NCBI GenBank assembly: GCA_017513135.1
Contig: JAFWDH010000003.1
Span: 1 to 64,000, forward strand
Direction of reading: 5' to 3'
DNA length: 64,000 bases
DNA from: Oscillospiraceae bacterium
Lineage (GTDB): Bacteria > Bacillota > Clostridia > Oscillospirales > Ruminococcaceae
The translations under genes and the position numbers were made by a program. Of this stretch, positions 16,863 through 26,380 are shown in pieces; within the stretch, counting starts at the first letter, position 1; each line of letters begins with the position of its first letter. The notes under the pieces are model-generated. The model saw only the letters and a program-made list of their open reading frames with translations. It ran no database searches and was not told where the DNA came from.

Positions 16863-17891
16863 TCAGCCGAGCTCAGCGAAGTACTTGATCGTCCTAACCA
16901 TCTGGGAGGTGTAGGAGTTCTCATTGTCGTACCAGGAGACTACCTGTACCTGATAGGTGTCGTCATCGATCTTCGCGACCATGGTCTGTGTGGCGTCGAA
17001 CAGGGAGCCGAAGCGCATGCCGATGGTATCGGAAGAAACGATAGGATCAGTGTTGTATCCGAAGGACTCGCTCTGCTGAGCCTTCATTGCAGCATTGATG
17101 GAGTCAACAGTGACATCCTTGCCCTTTACGACCGCAACAAGGATCGTGGTGGAGCCGGTGACTGTCGGAACGCGCTGAGCGGAGCCGATGAGCTTGCCGT
17201 TCAGTTCGGGGATGACAAGACCGATGGCCTTGGCAGCGCCGGTGGAGTTGGGAACGATATTGGCAGCGCCAGCACGTGCACGGCGCATATCGCCCTTGCG
17301 GTGCGGTCCGTCAAGGATCATCTGATCGCCGGTATAAGCATGAACTGTGGTCATGATTCCGGACTGGATCGGATATGCATCGTTGAGAGCCTTGGTCATG
17401 GGAGCCAGGCAGTTGGTCGTGCAGGATGCAGCGGAGATGATTGTATCATCCTTTGTCAGGATGCTCTCATTGACGCCGTAAACGATGGTGGGAAGGTCAT
17501 TGCCTGCAGGAGCAGAAATGACGACCTTCTTGGCACCGGCGTTGATGTGAGCCTGTGACTTATCCTTGGAGGTGTAGAAACCAGTGCACTCGAGGACTAC
17601 GTCGACATCGAGCTCGCCCCAGGGGCAATTGTTAGCATCAGCCTCTTTGTAGATCCTGATCGACTTTCCGTCGACAACGATGGAATCCTCAGTGGCTTCG
17701 ACTGTGTGTGTGTTCTCGCCGAGCTTGCCGATGTACGGACCCTGAGCGGTGTCGTACTTCAGAAGGTTTGCGAGCATCTCGGGGCTGGTCAGGTCGTTGA
17801 TGGCAACGATCTCATAGCCCTCTGCACCGAACATCTGACGGAATGCCAGACGGCCGATACGTCCAAAACCGTTAATAGCAACTTTTACCAT
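16863..17891 (-). CDS. gap: Glyceraldehyde-3-phosphate dehydrogenase, type I
   Basis: The 342-residue glycolytic enzyme oxidises glyceraldehyde-3-phosphate to 1,3-bisphosphoglycerate with [19 protein letters not shown] is the dinucleotide-binding start; [10 protein letters not shown] (about 155-164) carries the catalytic Cys; the [12 protein letters not shown] segment near the C-terminus is typical. It stands alone, not next to pgk, with its own promoter and terminator. GGAGG lies upstream of the ATG. Confidence 0.98.
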   Translation of the reverse strand: MVKVAINGFGRIGRLAFRQMFGAEGYEIVAINDLTSPEMLANLLKYDTAQGPYIGKLGENTHTVEATEDSIVVDGKSIRIYKEADANNCPWGELDVDVVLECTGFYTSKDKSQAHINAGAKKVVISAPAGNDLPTIVYGVNESILTKDDTIISAASCTTNCLAPMTKALNDAYPIQSGIMTTVHAYTGDQMILDGPHRKGDMRRARAGAANIVPNSTGAAKAIGLVIPELNGKLIGSAQRVPTVTGSTTILVAVVKGKDVTVDSINAAMKAQQSESFGYNTDPIVSSDTIGMRFGSLFDATQTMVAKIDDDTYQVQVVSWYDNENSYTSQMVRTIKYFAELG

Positions 17892-17951
17892 AATAATCCT
17901 CCGAATTATTTAATATCCATTTCTGAATATACGTTATGAAAGACCGCAAAT

Positions 17952-17980
17952 ATTTTATCAGAAGCAGGTTTTATATGCAA
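17952..17980 (-). promoter_or_regulatory. gap promoter
   Basis: On the minus strand TTGCAT (17975-17980) and TAAAAT (17952-17957) are 17 bases apart, about 60 bases before the ATG. No operator was recognised. Confidence 0.5.
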
Positions 17981-18033
17981 GTCCAAGTTAAGACAGGCGG
18001 AGTGCTGTTTTTTCCTTTAAATACCGATATTTG

Positions 18034-18639
18034 TCAAAAACTGTACACTCTGTCGAAACTGTCGAGATTGCCTGCCATTTCCTGCATCCGGAGATACAGC
18101 TCCGCGCATCCGAAACTGTCGCTTCCCGCCTGATGAGCATCCAGCGGGATACCGAGTTCAGCACAGAGAGTTCCCAGTTTATGATTTGGCATCGTCCTGC
18201 CGTATACCGCTCTGGATATCCTCAGAGTATCCGCATATCTGACCGGATGGAAATCCAGTTCATAGTGTAACAGCAGTTTCTTGAGCACTCCGAGATCGAA
18301 GGATGCGTTGTGCGCCAGAATGACACTGTTCTCCATTATGTCCCTGATGCTGTCCCACACTTCCGGGAACGCAGGTTCGTCTTCCACGTCCTCGGGATGT
18401 ATACCGTGGACTCTGATGCATCTCCAGTCAAAGTCCGTCTCCGGGTTTACCCTTATCTCTCTCGTCTCTATCACTCTGTTGTTCTCTATTACCGTAAGGC
18501 CTGCCGAGCATATCCTGTCGCCGCGGGTATTCGGCGTCTCGACATCGAAGGCGACCATCCTCCTTGGGGGCACCGGCCTGAGATGCTCCGGTGCCCCTGC
18601 AAGAAGTTCTTTAAGTTTTTCCTCTGTGATGTAGATCAA
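18034..18639 (-). CDS. DEDDh 3'-5' exonuclease (DNA polymerase III epsilon-like)
   Basis: The 201-residue protein has an exonuclease domain with FDVET (motif I, Asp and Glu ligands near 31-33), HNASFDLGVLKKLL (motif II) and HQAGSDSFGCAELY (motif III, His and Asp). Such stand-alone proofreading-type exonucleases trim DNA or RNA ends; the substrate is not evident. The likely start is TTG at 18637-18639 after AAAAGG. It lies 13 bases after the cupin gene and may be co-transcribed with it. Confidence 0.85.
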   Translation of the reverse strand: MIYITEEKLKELLAGAPEHLRPVPPRRMVAFDVETPNTRGDRICSAGLTVIENNRVIETREIRVNPETDFDWRCIRVHGIHPEDVEDEPAFPEVWDSIRDIMENSVILAHNASFDLGVLKKLLLHYELDFHPVRYADTLRISRAVYGRTMPNHKLGTLCAELGIPLDAHQAGSDSFGCAELYLRMQEMAGNLDSFDRVYSF

Positions 18640-18652
18640 AGCCGGTTACCTT

Positions 18653-19075
18653 TTATTGTTTCTGAACTGCCTTCAGATAATCCTCATCCGATATGTGTTC
18701 AAGCGGTTCTCCGCTCGTGTCCTCACCCGGTACGTCGATGTTGAGATGGGAGAACCATGAATCAGGCGCAGCACCGTGCCAGTGCTTCACGTTGGCAGGC
18801 ACATGGATCACCGTTCCAGGAGTCATCTCAACGGCATCCCGGCCCCATTCCTGATAAAACCCTCTGCCGCCCACGCAGATCAGCATCTGTCCTCCGCCGG
18901 AAGTCGCATGATGGATATGCCAGTTGTTCCTGCAGCCAGGTTCAAATGTAACGTTTGCTACTGTGAGCTGTTCTGTAGAGATCTGTGCCAGATATACCTT
19001 TCCCGTGAAAAAAGGGTGAGGTCCTCCCGTCCCTACCGGGAAAACGATAGTCTTCTGATATTCCTCAAGCGTCAT
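18653..19075 (-). CDS. Cupin-domain protein
   Basis: The 140-residue product has both cupin motifs: WHIHHATSGGGQMLICVGGRG (motif 1 His ligands) and PGTVIHVPANVKHWHGAAP (motif 2). The start at ATG 19073-19075 has GGAGGGA upstream; a longer in-frame extension reaches 19144 but lacks a ribosome binding site. This subgroup often accompanies carboxymuconolactone decarboxylase-like proteins and may bind a metal for small-molecule chemistry. No substrate can be named. Confidence 0.85.
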   Translation of the reverse strand: MTLEEYQKTIVFPVGTGGPHPFFTGKVYLAQISTEQLTVANVTFEPGCRNNWHIHHATSGGGQMLICVGGRGFYQEWGRDAVEMTPGTVIHVPANVKHWHGAAPDSWFSHLNIDVPGEDTSGEPLEHISDEDYLKAVQKQ

Positions 19076-19143
19076 GTCTTTTCCCTCCGTCGCGGTTTCT
19101 ACGATTAATGATACCGATGTTAAGTCTGCGATTGCAATGCTCA

Positions 19144-19172
19144 TTGACTGGATTAAGCCGTTTGGCTATAAT
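19144..19172 (+). promoter_or_regulatory. tRNA-Ser promoter
   Basis: TTGACT (19144-19149) and TATAAT (19167-19172) are 17 bases apart, about 25 bases before the tRNA. Confidence 0.85.
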
Positions 19173-19196
19173 TTCTCTGCACGGCGCATGAAACAT

Positions 19197-19285
19197 GGAG
19201 AGTTGTCCGAGAGGTCGAAGGTGCAGCACTCGAAATGCTGTGTGCCCAAAAGGCACCTAGGGTTCGAATCCCTAACTCTCCGCCA
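19197..19285 (+). tRNA. tRNA-Ser (CGA anticodon)
   Basis: A class II tRNA: acceptor GGAGAGT/ACTCTCC, D arm, anticodon arm CAGCA-CTCGAAA-TGCTG with anticodon CGA (reads UCG), a long variable arm (GTGCC/GGCAC), T arm with GGTTCGAATCC, and an encoded CCA end. Confidence 0.97.
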
Positions 19286-19290
19286 TACAG

Positions 19291-19325
19291 AGTCTCTTTT
19301 GTCTCAGGCAAAAGAGACTTTTTTT
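19291..19325 (+). terminator. tRNA-Ser terminator
   Basis: AGTCTCTTTTG pairs with CAAAAGAGACT, followed by seven T. Confidence 0.92.
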
Positions 19326-19377
19326 GCTGCTGACATCATCCTATAATACTAATTGAATGTAAGGACTGGAGGTCTTT

Positions 19378-20631
19378 ATGAAAAGAAACAGGGTTTGGTT
19401 CGTACTTGCCGGTTGCATGCTGTTTTACGGAGCTATGATGGGCATTCTGTTCAACTGTGCGGGTGTTTTGATCAACAACATAATCCAGACAGAAGGGTAT
19501 ACAAGCAGTTCGATCTCCAGCTACTACACTCTCAGAGGGCTTGTCTCCACTATAGCGATGATCTTTATGGCCAAGCTGCTGACAAAGATCAACATCAAAG
19601 CTATGGCAATCATCGTCGGTCTGACCGGTTCCCTGTCGTTCCTGCTTATGTCCATGTATACGCAGCCTTGGCAGTGGGCAATATCGGGAGTGCTGCACGG
19701 GATCGCCTCCAGTCTGACCATGCTCCTTCCGACTTCTGTCATACGTGTCTGGTTCGTCAAGAATCGGGGCACCTTTATGGGAGCCTATATGATGCTGTCA
19801 GGTGTGATCGGAGCGATCTTCAATCCGATCGCCGGCCGTCTCATCATCTCGATAGGATGGAGAAAGACAGCTGTCATCCTGGCTGACATTGCATTTTCGA
19901 TCGTATTCACCGGCGCGATGCTGATAGTCAGAAAGCCCTCCGATGTAGGCGCTCTTCCCTACGGTGGAGAAGAAGAAACTGCATCTGCGAATACTGCCTC
20001 CTCTGTCAAGGACAAACATGTTCCCTTTAAACTTGGAACCTATATCTATATTTTCTGTTCCATAACGATAGCCGGTCTTGCGATACAGATGGTCTCATAT
20101 ATCCCTCAGTACGCTTCATCTCTTGGTTATGATACGATGATCGGTGCCAGGATGACTTCAATACTCATGATCGGCAATACTTCTTCAAAGCTTCTGTTCG
20201 GTCTGTGCAGCGACTACGTCGGACTGTGGCGCAGCATTCAGATATTCCTTGGCCTCATAGGCACCGGTACTCTGCTCCTTATTGTAGGAAGCGGCGTTCC
20301 CGCGTTGCTTTATGCAGGCGCTCTGCTTCTCGGATTCGGCTATATGAACGGCGTTGCTCACTCTCTTGTTTCCGCTGAGATCTTTGATCCTGATCAGTTC
20401 GAGATACATTACAGCAGGATCAATATGTTCAGCGGACTTTCTACAGCGATATTTCCGACCATAATGTCCGGTGTTTTCGACAGCACCGGCAGTTTCAAAC
20501 CGGTGTTTGCTGTCATTACTGTCTGGCTCTTCGCTGCCATACTTCTTCTCTCTCTGCGCAAAAGGTTCGGTATCGTAAGGTATCGCCCGTCAAATGACAC
20601 TGAAGAACCGGATACAGCCCCCACTGAATAA
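19378..20631 (+). CDS. MFS transporter (oxalate/formate antiporter-like)
   Basis: The 417-residue protein shows about 12 hydrophobic helices in two halves, with a cytoplasmic linker near 185-210 (EETASANTASSVKDKH). The layout and the GFGYMNGVAHSLVSAEIF segment near the tenth helix resemble oxalate/formate- or monocarboxylate-type MFS carriers. The substrate cannot be assigned. It is read toward the origin, opposite to most neighbours, and has its own strong terminator. GGAGG lies upstream of the ATG. Confidence 0.85.
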   Translation: MKRNRVWFVLAGCMLFYGAMMGILFNCAGVLINNIIQTEGYTSSSISSYYTLRGLVSTIAMIFMAKLLTKINIKAMAIIVGLTGSLSFLLMSMYTQPWQWAISGVLHGIASSLTMLLPTSVIRVWFVKNRGTFMGAYMMLSGVIGAIFNPIAGRLIISIGWRKTAVILADIAFSIVFTGAMLIVRKPSDVGALPYGGEEETASANTASSVKDKHVPFKLGTYIYIFCSITIAGLAIQMVSYIPQYASSLGYDTMIGARMTSILMIGNTSSKLLFGLCSDYVGLWRSIQIFLGLIGTGTLLLIVGSGVPALLYAGALLLGFGYMNGVAHSLVSAEIFDPDQFEIHYSRINMFSGLSTAIFPTIMSGVFDSTGSFKPVFAVITVWLFAAILLLSLRKRFGIVRYRPSNDTEEPDTAPTE

Positions 20632-20649
20632 ATACACTAAAGACACCCA

Positions 20650-20684
20650 ACAGCCGCGGATCAGACTGATCCGCGGCTGTTTTG
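20650..20684 (+). terminator. Terminator of the MFS gene
   Basis: A 13-base perfect stem CAGCCGCGGATCA/TGATCCGCGGCTG with a three-base loop, followed by TTTTGTT. It also lies at the end of the convergent acyltransferase gene but lacks a U-tail in that direction. Confidence 0.92.
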
Positions 20685-20693
20685 TTATTACCC

Positions 20694-23195
20694 TCAACCG
20701 GCCAGAAGCTGTTCACTGATCTTCTCTGCCGCTTCTCTGTTGCCAACTTCCGTGAGATGGATCATGTCAGGCATGAATCCGTTCGGGCTGATGTCTCCCG
20801 TGTTTATCACAGTTGCCCCGCTACTCTGCAGCTGCTCTGGATCCGGAGTGACGATGAACACCTCATGTCCAGAGCAGAGTTCTACGAGTTCGGTATATTC
20901 TCTGCCGCTTATGAAAGCATTGCGGTCAAACACGAACACGACTCTGTTCGGCAGCTCCTCATCGGAGATCTTTTGCGTAACGATTTCCTTAACATCTTCC
21001 GCGTCACCGTCTATCACGATCGTCTCGGAATCGCTCAGTTCCTCATCAAGGAAGGGGAACACTCCGGTCAGCAGGTCATTCCCGATAAATGCAGTCTTCT
21101 TTCGTTCCTCTTCTTCATGCTCCGCGATGATCGCGTCTACCTTCTGCTGCCACTCTTCCCTGTACTGCTCGCAGATCCCGTCAAATATAGCGGATGCAAA
21201 AGCTCTCTTTCCTTCCTCAGTCAGATGAATACCGTCAGAGATAAAATACTCATCATGCCCTTCCGACAGCTGATTCCAGTCTATAACTGTCAGGTTGCTC
21301 CGTTTCTCCGCGAGTTCTTTGATGCTGTCATTAACCCAGAAAGTGGATCTGTTTGTGTTAGTGAGCCAGAACACTTTTCTGTCGGAAAGCCTGTCGACGA
21401 CGTTCTCTCTCACCCAATCGGGACCTTCTCCGTTTGCTCCGAAATTGAACACCACGACATCTCCCAGAAGTCCCATGTCCTCTATATAAGAGACGATTCC
21501 ATCAGCCACATAGGACGTTCTGGACGTTCCCGCGTCGAAATAACCTTCGGGGAACTGTTCATACAGCTCCTGGATCGCTCCAAGCATTACGGAATCCCCT
21601 ATCCCGACTACCGGGATCTGTCGCACTGCGTCTTTCAGTCCTTCTTCTCCGCTCTGCAGCGTTTCCAGCAGATCCTCCCAGTCCTTCTCTTCCTGTTTCC
21701 TTCTTTCCAGAAGTTCTGCCTGTCTCTGTTCCAGTTCAGCCGCCATCGTTCCGAGCTGTTCTTCCAGCTCTTTCAGTTCCTGGGTGTGATCCTCTGCAGC
21801 AACGTACTTCACCGCGCCTGCAGAGGCGAGTGCCAGGATCACGAAAAGCACGGCTGCTCTTTTCTTTATTATCGTTTTCCCGGATCTGAACTCTTCAGCA
21901 TATCTGAGAATGACGGCCAGGATAATTGTTGCCAGTATCTTACAGACGATCAGCACCGGCGAATTCTCGGAATCTGCTATGTTCATTGGAAGATCCCTGA
22001 ACCATCCTGAGAATACCATTTCCTGTGCCAGATATATGACAGGGTACTGCACAAGGTATATCTCATAACTGAGGCCTGATATCTTTCCGAAAGCATTGTC
22101 AAAGCTTGATCTTGTCCTGATACGGGTCCCTGCCCAGACGATGAGCATGCTGAGCGGCACTGAAAGGATCATCGATACCGCACCGGAATCCGAATTGCAG
22201 AACACCATCATTGCAGCCCAGACGATCATGCAGCTCAATAAGACTGTTCCTTTGTCGCCGCTGCGCATTCTCTGTCTGTTCTTGCGGTCCTTGCTGCTGT
22301 CCATACAGAACCCTAACAGCATTCCGCAGAGGAGGGCATGCACTCTGGAGAAAGTGTCATAATATGCGGCCATCACTGATCCGTTGCTATAGAGAAGACA
22401 CATATAAATCCCGCTGAGTGCCGCTGCGATAAAGAGCAGCAACTGCGGCGCCTGTCCTCCCTCTTTCTCCCTGATTTTCTTCAGGAATACGAAGAGGACG
22501 GGGAACAGCAGATCGAACTGAAGCTGGATCGCTACATACCAGAAGTGCATAAAAGGCGAGCTGACATGACGTGCAAAATAGTCCAGGCTCGCGGACAGCT
22601 GCCACCAGTTATTGTATCCCAGAAGCACAGATCCGGTTTCCGGTTTCAGATTCAGCCAGATGATATCCGGAATCAGCGTGATAACCAGGACCGTTATCAG
22701 CGTCACCGCAGCAAGAGGCAGATATGTCTGAACGAGTCTTCTTCCGTAATACTTTCTGAACGAGAACTCCTTCTGCTGCAGGGCTGATGTCACACTGAGG
22801 AATCCGCTCAGGACGAAAAAAGTGCATACGGCAAGATAGCCTCCTTTGAGAAGGCCCAGGTGATAGAGAAGTACCGCGATGCAGGAAAGAGCCCGCACCA
22901 TATCGAGATCGTAATAGTGTACTCTTTGCGAGTGTTTCTCTCTTTCGTGCTTGCCCGCTCTGCCGGTCTTTGCGGCTCTGTCGGCTTCTCCCGGCTTTCC
23001 TCTATGAACGTTTCCTGCCCTGCTGTTCTTTCCGGCTTGAGTCTTTTTCTTCCCCTTATCAGGCCCGGAGACTTTTTTCTTCGCCGGTTTGCTGTCCTTG
23101 TCTTTGCCCGCACCCCTGACGGATTGCGCGCTCTTGTTGACTTTACCGGGATCAGCAGCTTTACCGGTTTTCTTTTTTCTTTTTTTCTTGCTCAA
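20694..23195 (-). CDS. OatA-like acyltransferase with two SGNH domains, the second lacking the serine
   Basis: The 833-residue protein starts with about 90 Lys/Gly-rich residues, then an acyltransferase-3 membrane domain (about 95-460) with the R-X10-H motif (Arg101, His112) and FFVLSGF. A coiled coil (about 480-545) leads to an SGNH domain with GIGDSVM, NFGANG and DGIHLT, which fits OatA-type O-acetylation of peptidoglycan or another wall glycan. A second SGNH-like domain (about the last 115 residues) keeps PDMIHLTEVGN but reads FIGNDLL where GDSV should be, so its serine is replaced. The start is TTG at 23193-23195, five bases after GGAGG. Target glycan unknown. Confidence 0.9.
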   Translation of the reverse strand: MSKKKRKKKTGKAADPGKVNKSAQSVRGAGKDKDSKPAKKKVSGPDKGKKKTQAGKNSRAGNVHRGKPGEADRAAKTGRAGKHEREKHSQRVHYYDLDMVRALSCIAVLLYHLGLLKGGYLAVCTFFVLSGFLSVTSALQQKEFSFRKYYGRRLVQTYLPLAAVTLITVLVITLIPDIIWLNLKPETGSVLLGYNNWWQLSASLDYFARHVSSPFMHFWYVAIQLQFDLLFPVLFVFLKKIREKEGGQAPQLLLFIAAALSGIYMCLLYSNGSVMAAYYDTFSRVHALLCGMLLGFCMDSSKDRKNRQRMRSGDKGTVLLSCMIVWAAMMVFCNSDSGAVSMILSVPLSMLIVWAGTRIRTRSSFDNAFGKISGLSYEIYLVQYPVIYLAQEMVFSGWFRDLPMNIADSENSPVLIVCKILATIILAVILRYAEEFRSGKTIIKKRAAVLFVILALASAGAVKYVAAEDHTQELKELEEQLGTMAAELEQRQAELLERRKQEEKDWEDLLETLQSGEEGLKDAVRQIPVVGIGDSVMLGAIQELYEQFPEGYFDAGTSRTSYVADGIVSYIEDMGLLGDVVVFNFGANGEGPDWVRENVVDRLSDRKVFWLTNTNRSTFWVNDSIKELAEKRSNLTVIDWNQLSEGHDEYFISDGIHLTEEGKRAFASAIFDGICEQYREEWQQKVDAIIAEHEEEERKKTAFIGNDLLTGVFPFLDEELSDSETIVIDGDAEDVKEIVTQKISDEELPNRVVFVFDRNAFISGREYTELVELCSGHEVFIVTPDPEQLQSSGATVINTGDISPNGFMPDMIHLTEVGNREAAEKISEQLLAG

Positions 23196-23254
23196 AATAG
23201 CCTCCGCCGGTTTTTCCGTCAGGCTGCTTGATTTACCTGACAGTTAGTACGGTC

Positions 23255-24031
23255 TTATCTGTTGTCTGTCATATCAAACCCCTGCTGCCTGCACCAGATA
23301 TCCATCACCAGGTCAACAGGCAGATGTTTGACGAGCTTTACCTGTCTTCTCACAGGTGCTCCGAGTATTGACACAGCCTTTTTCTTTTCCAGGTCTTTCA
23401 TAGCCTGCTCGGCTACTTCATCCGGGTCGTACCACCTGTCGACATATCTTATATATTCGTCATGGTGTGCATATTCCTGAAACTCGGTCCTGATCCAGCC
23501 GGGGCAGACACACATCACGTGGATACCTCTGGGTCTCAGTTCCCTGCCGATCGCTCTGGAAAAACTGAGCACATAGCTCTTGCTGGCTCCGTAGACTGCC
23601 TGATAGGGTACAGGCTGCCACGATGAATTGGAACCAACATTGATGATGTTATCTCCCTTGGTCATGTACGGGAGGCTCATGTGACACATTGCCGTCAAAG
23701 CCACCGAGTTCAGCTGAACACTTCCGAGCAGCTTATCCAGTTCTTTCTCTTCAAAAGGCCCGAACACTCCGCATCCGGCGGAGTTCACCAGCAGTTTTAT
23801 CTCCGGTTTCTCGTTTTCTAGCATATGCCGGTATCTTTCCAGATCACCGGAATCAGTCAGATCCATCCCAACCGGTCTGATCCTGTTCCTGCATCTGCCT
23901 GACAGTTCCTCGAGCCTTTCAGTCCTTCTTGCGATCACCCAGATCTCGTCGAGCTCATATCTCCTGTCTATGGAAAAGACGAATTCCCTGCCGATACCTG
24001 CCGATGCCCCGGTGACTACAGCGATTTGCAT
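23255..24031 (-). CDS. Short-chain dehydrogenase/reductase (SDR)
   Basis: The 258-residue enzyme has the classical SDR cofactor motif TGASAGIG (8-15), the NSAG strand, the catalytic Ser region NVGSNSS and the YGASK Tyr/Lys pair. PGWIRTEF follows, as in steroid-, keto- or aldehyde-reducing SDRs. The substrate is unknown. AAGGAGG precedes the ATG. It is 25 bases from the C69 dipeptidase gene upstream and may be co-transcribed. Confidence 0.9.
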   Translation of the reverse strand: MQIAVVTGASAGIGREFVFSIDRRYELDEIWVIARRTERLEELSGRCRNRIRPVGMDLTDSGDLERYRHMLENEKPEIKLLVNSAGCGVFGPFEEKELDKLLGSVQLNSVALTAMCHMSLPYMTKGDNIINVGSNSSWQPVPYQAVYGASKSYVLSFSRAIGRELRPRGIHVMCVCPGWIRTEFQEYAHHDEYIRYVDRWYDPDEVAEQAMKDLEKKKAVSILGAPVRRQVKLVKHLPVDLVMDIWCRQQGFDMTDNR

Positions 24032-24056
24032 TTGAAACCTCCTTAAAGCCTGACCG

Positions 24057-25520
24057 TCAGTTGTCTGCGCGGTTAAAGCCGTTCTTCATATGCATACTTG
24101 CATCTCTGAGGACTGCATTCAGCGTACTGATGGTCTGTTTCTTTGCCATATCGCACAGTTTCTTGTTAGCTTCATCCAGCAGAGCGGTATCCGCATTTTC
24201 CTTGAACTTCAGATCGTATTCCCTTATGATCTCCCTTCCCTGAGTCATTACAGCACTCTGATATCTCTCGACCGTCTGAATGCTGGTGAAGAAGTTTGGA
24301 TCCGCAAGAGCTGCGATCAGTCTGCTTCCCCAGTAGTAATTCTCGGTGGAAGTGTCTGCCGTTACATCACTAAGGTACTTAGGCATCTTGTCAACATTGG
24401 TGTAGACCGGCAGGAACGCACCGAAAGCAGTTGAACCGAAGCAGATCCACTCGATGCCCTTGATCTCATCCGGAACATTGTTCCTTATCTGGCATATGGA
24501 TGTTACGCCTGTGCGGTTGATGCCGATTGAGCGGTATGTCCCTCTCTTTCCGGTATTCTGCGGACTGTACGGATCATACGGAGTTCCCTGATAGTGAGAT
24601 GAGAGCATATATGCCACATCCTCCGCAGTTACTTTCCTGTCAGGTACGAATGCCCAGGGGATATTGTCGCTTTGCGGGTTGAATTCCGCGTCCTCCCCGT
24701 CCCACTTGTGGGAGAATGGAGTGAGGTATCGTCCCATGAACCAGGATCTGGGCGTGTTATAAATATGATCCTGGTCGCTGTGCGATCCGAATATGTTTCT
24801 GGGATTGAATTTCCCGTCAGTGTTCAGGTCGAGGAAGTTGTCACTGATAAACTCCCTCAGGTCTGCTGAACACATATGTGTCTTTTTCTTGCCCAATGCG
24901 TCATCCAGATCGAATTCGTCCATGCCGAACTGGTTTGGAATGATCGCGCAAACATCATCCGGGACCTTCTTTGCCATCCAATGATGTCCCCCGATGGTCT
25001 CCAGCCACCAGACTTCATTCTCGTCGTTGAACGCTATCCCGTTCATCTCATAGGTGCCGTACTTCTCCAGGAGCATGCCCAGTCTCTCCGCGCCTTCCCT
25101 TGCCGTCTTGACATAAGGCAAAACGATGTAGACAAGGTCCTCTTCTCCGATACCGCCGGGCACATCCTTCTCCCTTCTGGACTCAGCCTTGCGATACCTT
25201 ACCAGCGGATCGGCTGCAAGAACTCTGGGGTTGGATGTTATGGTCTCTGTTGCGGTCATACCTACGTTGGCGGAATTAATTCCCGTTGCGGCCCAGACTC
25301 CTCTTCCTTCTTCCACACGCGGGCTCGCGGTATATCTCATGGGGTCGTCCGGAAGATCGATCTCCAGATGAGATATGACGTTCTTGTACTTCCTCGGCTG
25401 CTTGTCTGGAGTGATAACCACCAGTTTTTTTACATCAAAAAACCCGTCATCAGTCCTGGCTATCATCGTTGATCCGTCGTTACTGGCTTTCTTTCCCACC
25501 AGTACTGTAGTGCATGACAT
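24057..25520 (-). CDS. C69 family dipeptidase
   Basis: The 487-residue protein begins MSCTTVLVGKKASNDGSTMIARTDD, the hallmark of peptidase family C69, in which removal of the first residues exposes the N-terminal Cys nucleophile (Cys3). The family hydrolyses dipeptides, is related to the Ntn hydrolases and is often large. The ATG at 25518-25520 is preferred over an upstream TTG because GGAGG lies eight bases before it. The NGIAFNDENEVWWLETIGGHHW segment (about 150-172) is conserved. No signal peptide, so it is probably cytoplasmic. Confidence 0.92.
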   Translation of the reverse strand: MSCTTVLVGKKASNDGSTMIARTDDGFFDVKKLVVITPDKQPRKYKNVISHLEIDLPDDPMRYTASPRVEEGRGVWAATGINSANVGMTATETITSNPRVLAADPLVRYRKAESRREKDVPGGIGEEDLVYIVLPYVKTAREGAERLGMLLEKYGTYEMNGIAFNDENEVWWLETIGGHHWMAKKVPDDVCAIIPNQFGMDEFDLDDALGKKKTHMCSADLREFISDNFLDLNTDGKFNPRNIFGSHSDQDHIYNTPRSWFMGRYLTPFSHKWDGEDAEFNPQSDNIPWAFVPDRKVTAEDVAYMLSSHYQGTPYDPYSPQNTGKRGTYRSIGINRTGVTSICQIRNNVPDEIKGIEWICFGSTAFGAFLPVYTNVDKMPKYLSDVTADTSTENYYWGSRLIAALADPNFFTSIQTVERYQSAVMTQGREIIREYDLKFKENADTALLDEANKKLCDMAKKQTISTLNAVLRDASMHMKNGFNRADN

Positions 25521-25840
25521 TTCCTCAACCTCCAATAAAACTCTTTACGAGCAGTTGTTTTTATTCTCATATTTTATCACAGGAACGCCTGCTTTATCCC
25601 TTATTTTTACCTCGTCATGATCAGTTCAGAGCCGTGATAGATCATCTGCAGCAAACATAGACTGTTAGTATATTTCAATTTAATTATTACAATGCGTAGC
25701 TTTTAAGCCGCGAAGAACCATTTCATCGAAGGATCTGTGGTCATTCAAGGACAGGACAGCAACTGTTGCATATATCAACAGGCAACAGGCTGCCGCAGAT
25801 CTTTCATGCTCCTGCAGCAGCCCGTTTTGTTTTCCGATAC
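25521..25840. other. Intergenic region with a promoter-like site and weak hairpin
   Basis: About 320 bases without a gene. On the minus strand an extended -10 (TGATAAAAT, near 25565-25575) may serve the dipeptidase. A GGCTGCTGCAG/CTGCGGCAGCC hairpin (about 25791-25826, one mismatch) without a U-tail lies after the ATC-hydrolase-like gene. Short CAACTGTTG and CAACAG repeats occur at about 25760-25795. Nothing else was recognised. Confidence 0.4.
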
Positions 25841-26365
25841 TTATTCTCTGTCCGGATCGAAGGTGATCTCTCCCTTCTCGACCTTTTCTGACGGGAAATA
25901 GGTCCTCTCACAGCTGTCGTCTCCCAGAACCACATTCCTGTGCAGCTTGTGGGAATAACTCCCCGTGAAGATCTCCGCTATCGTTGTGTCGGTCACATCG
26001 CAGTAGAGGCTGGCATACTTTCTGAATTCCGGATCATCTTTGATCCGTCTGTTCCATGCTGCTCCGTACGGACAGGTCTCAGTCCCGAATGAAGGGTCCC
26101 AGCCAAGATATGAGACATCTGACATTTTATTAATGTTTTCGGGAGTTCTTGGAACTCCTTCTTTTTCTGCTCTGACGATCATTTTCTGTGCTCTTTCTGA
26201 TGCGCGCAGATATAGGGCTCGCTGAGCCAGGTCAAACGCTTCATCATCCCCGTACCTCTCCCTTAGTATCTTTACGAAAGCGTAATAAAGGTCCGCAAAC
26301 TGGAAAGCCATATTTCTGACTTCTCCCACCGCCTGTTCTTTGCTGACAGTTTCTTTTCCTTCCAT
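25841..26365 (-). CDS. L-2-amino-thiazoline-4-carboxylate hydrolase-like protein
   Basis: The 174-residue product has the CPYGAAWNRR, SLYCDVTDTTIAEIFTG and LGDDSCERTYFP segments that I associate with the ATC-hydrolase-like family, whose characterised member takes part in L-cysteine formation from a thiazoline. Many members have other or unknown roles. The Cys residues in CPY, YCD and SCE may form the active or binding site. It follows the MacB-like ABC gene by 15 bases and may be co-transcribed. AAAGGAG precedes the ATG. Confidence 0.6.
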   Translation of the reverse strand: MEGKETVSKEQAVGEVRNMAFQFADLYYAFVKILRERYGDDEAFDLAQRALYLRASERAQKMIVRAEKEGVPRTPENINKMSDVSYLGWDPSFGTETCPYGAAWNRRIKDDPEFRKYASLYCDVTDTTIAEIFTGSYSHKLHRNVVLGDDSCERTYFPSEKVEKGEITFDPDRE

Positions 26366-26380
26366 TGATGATCTCCTTTA

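Noticed and set aside
20682-22010. Long open frame (442 codons) on the plus strand opposite the acyltransferase
   Set aside because: The minus-strand protein has clear domains throughout; the antisense reading has none.
25521-25840. Riboswitch or small gene between dipeptidase and ATC-hydrolase-like gene
   Set aside because: Only a weak hairpin and promoter-like site were found; no conserved core or convincing frame.
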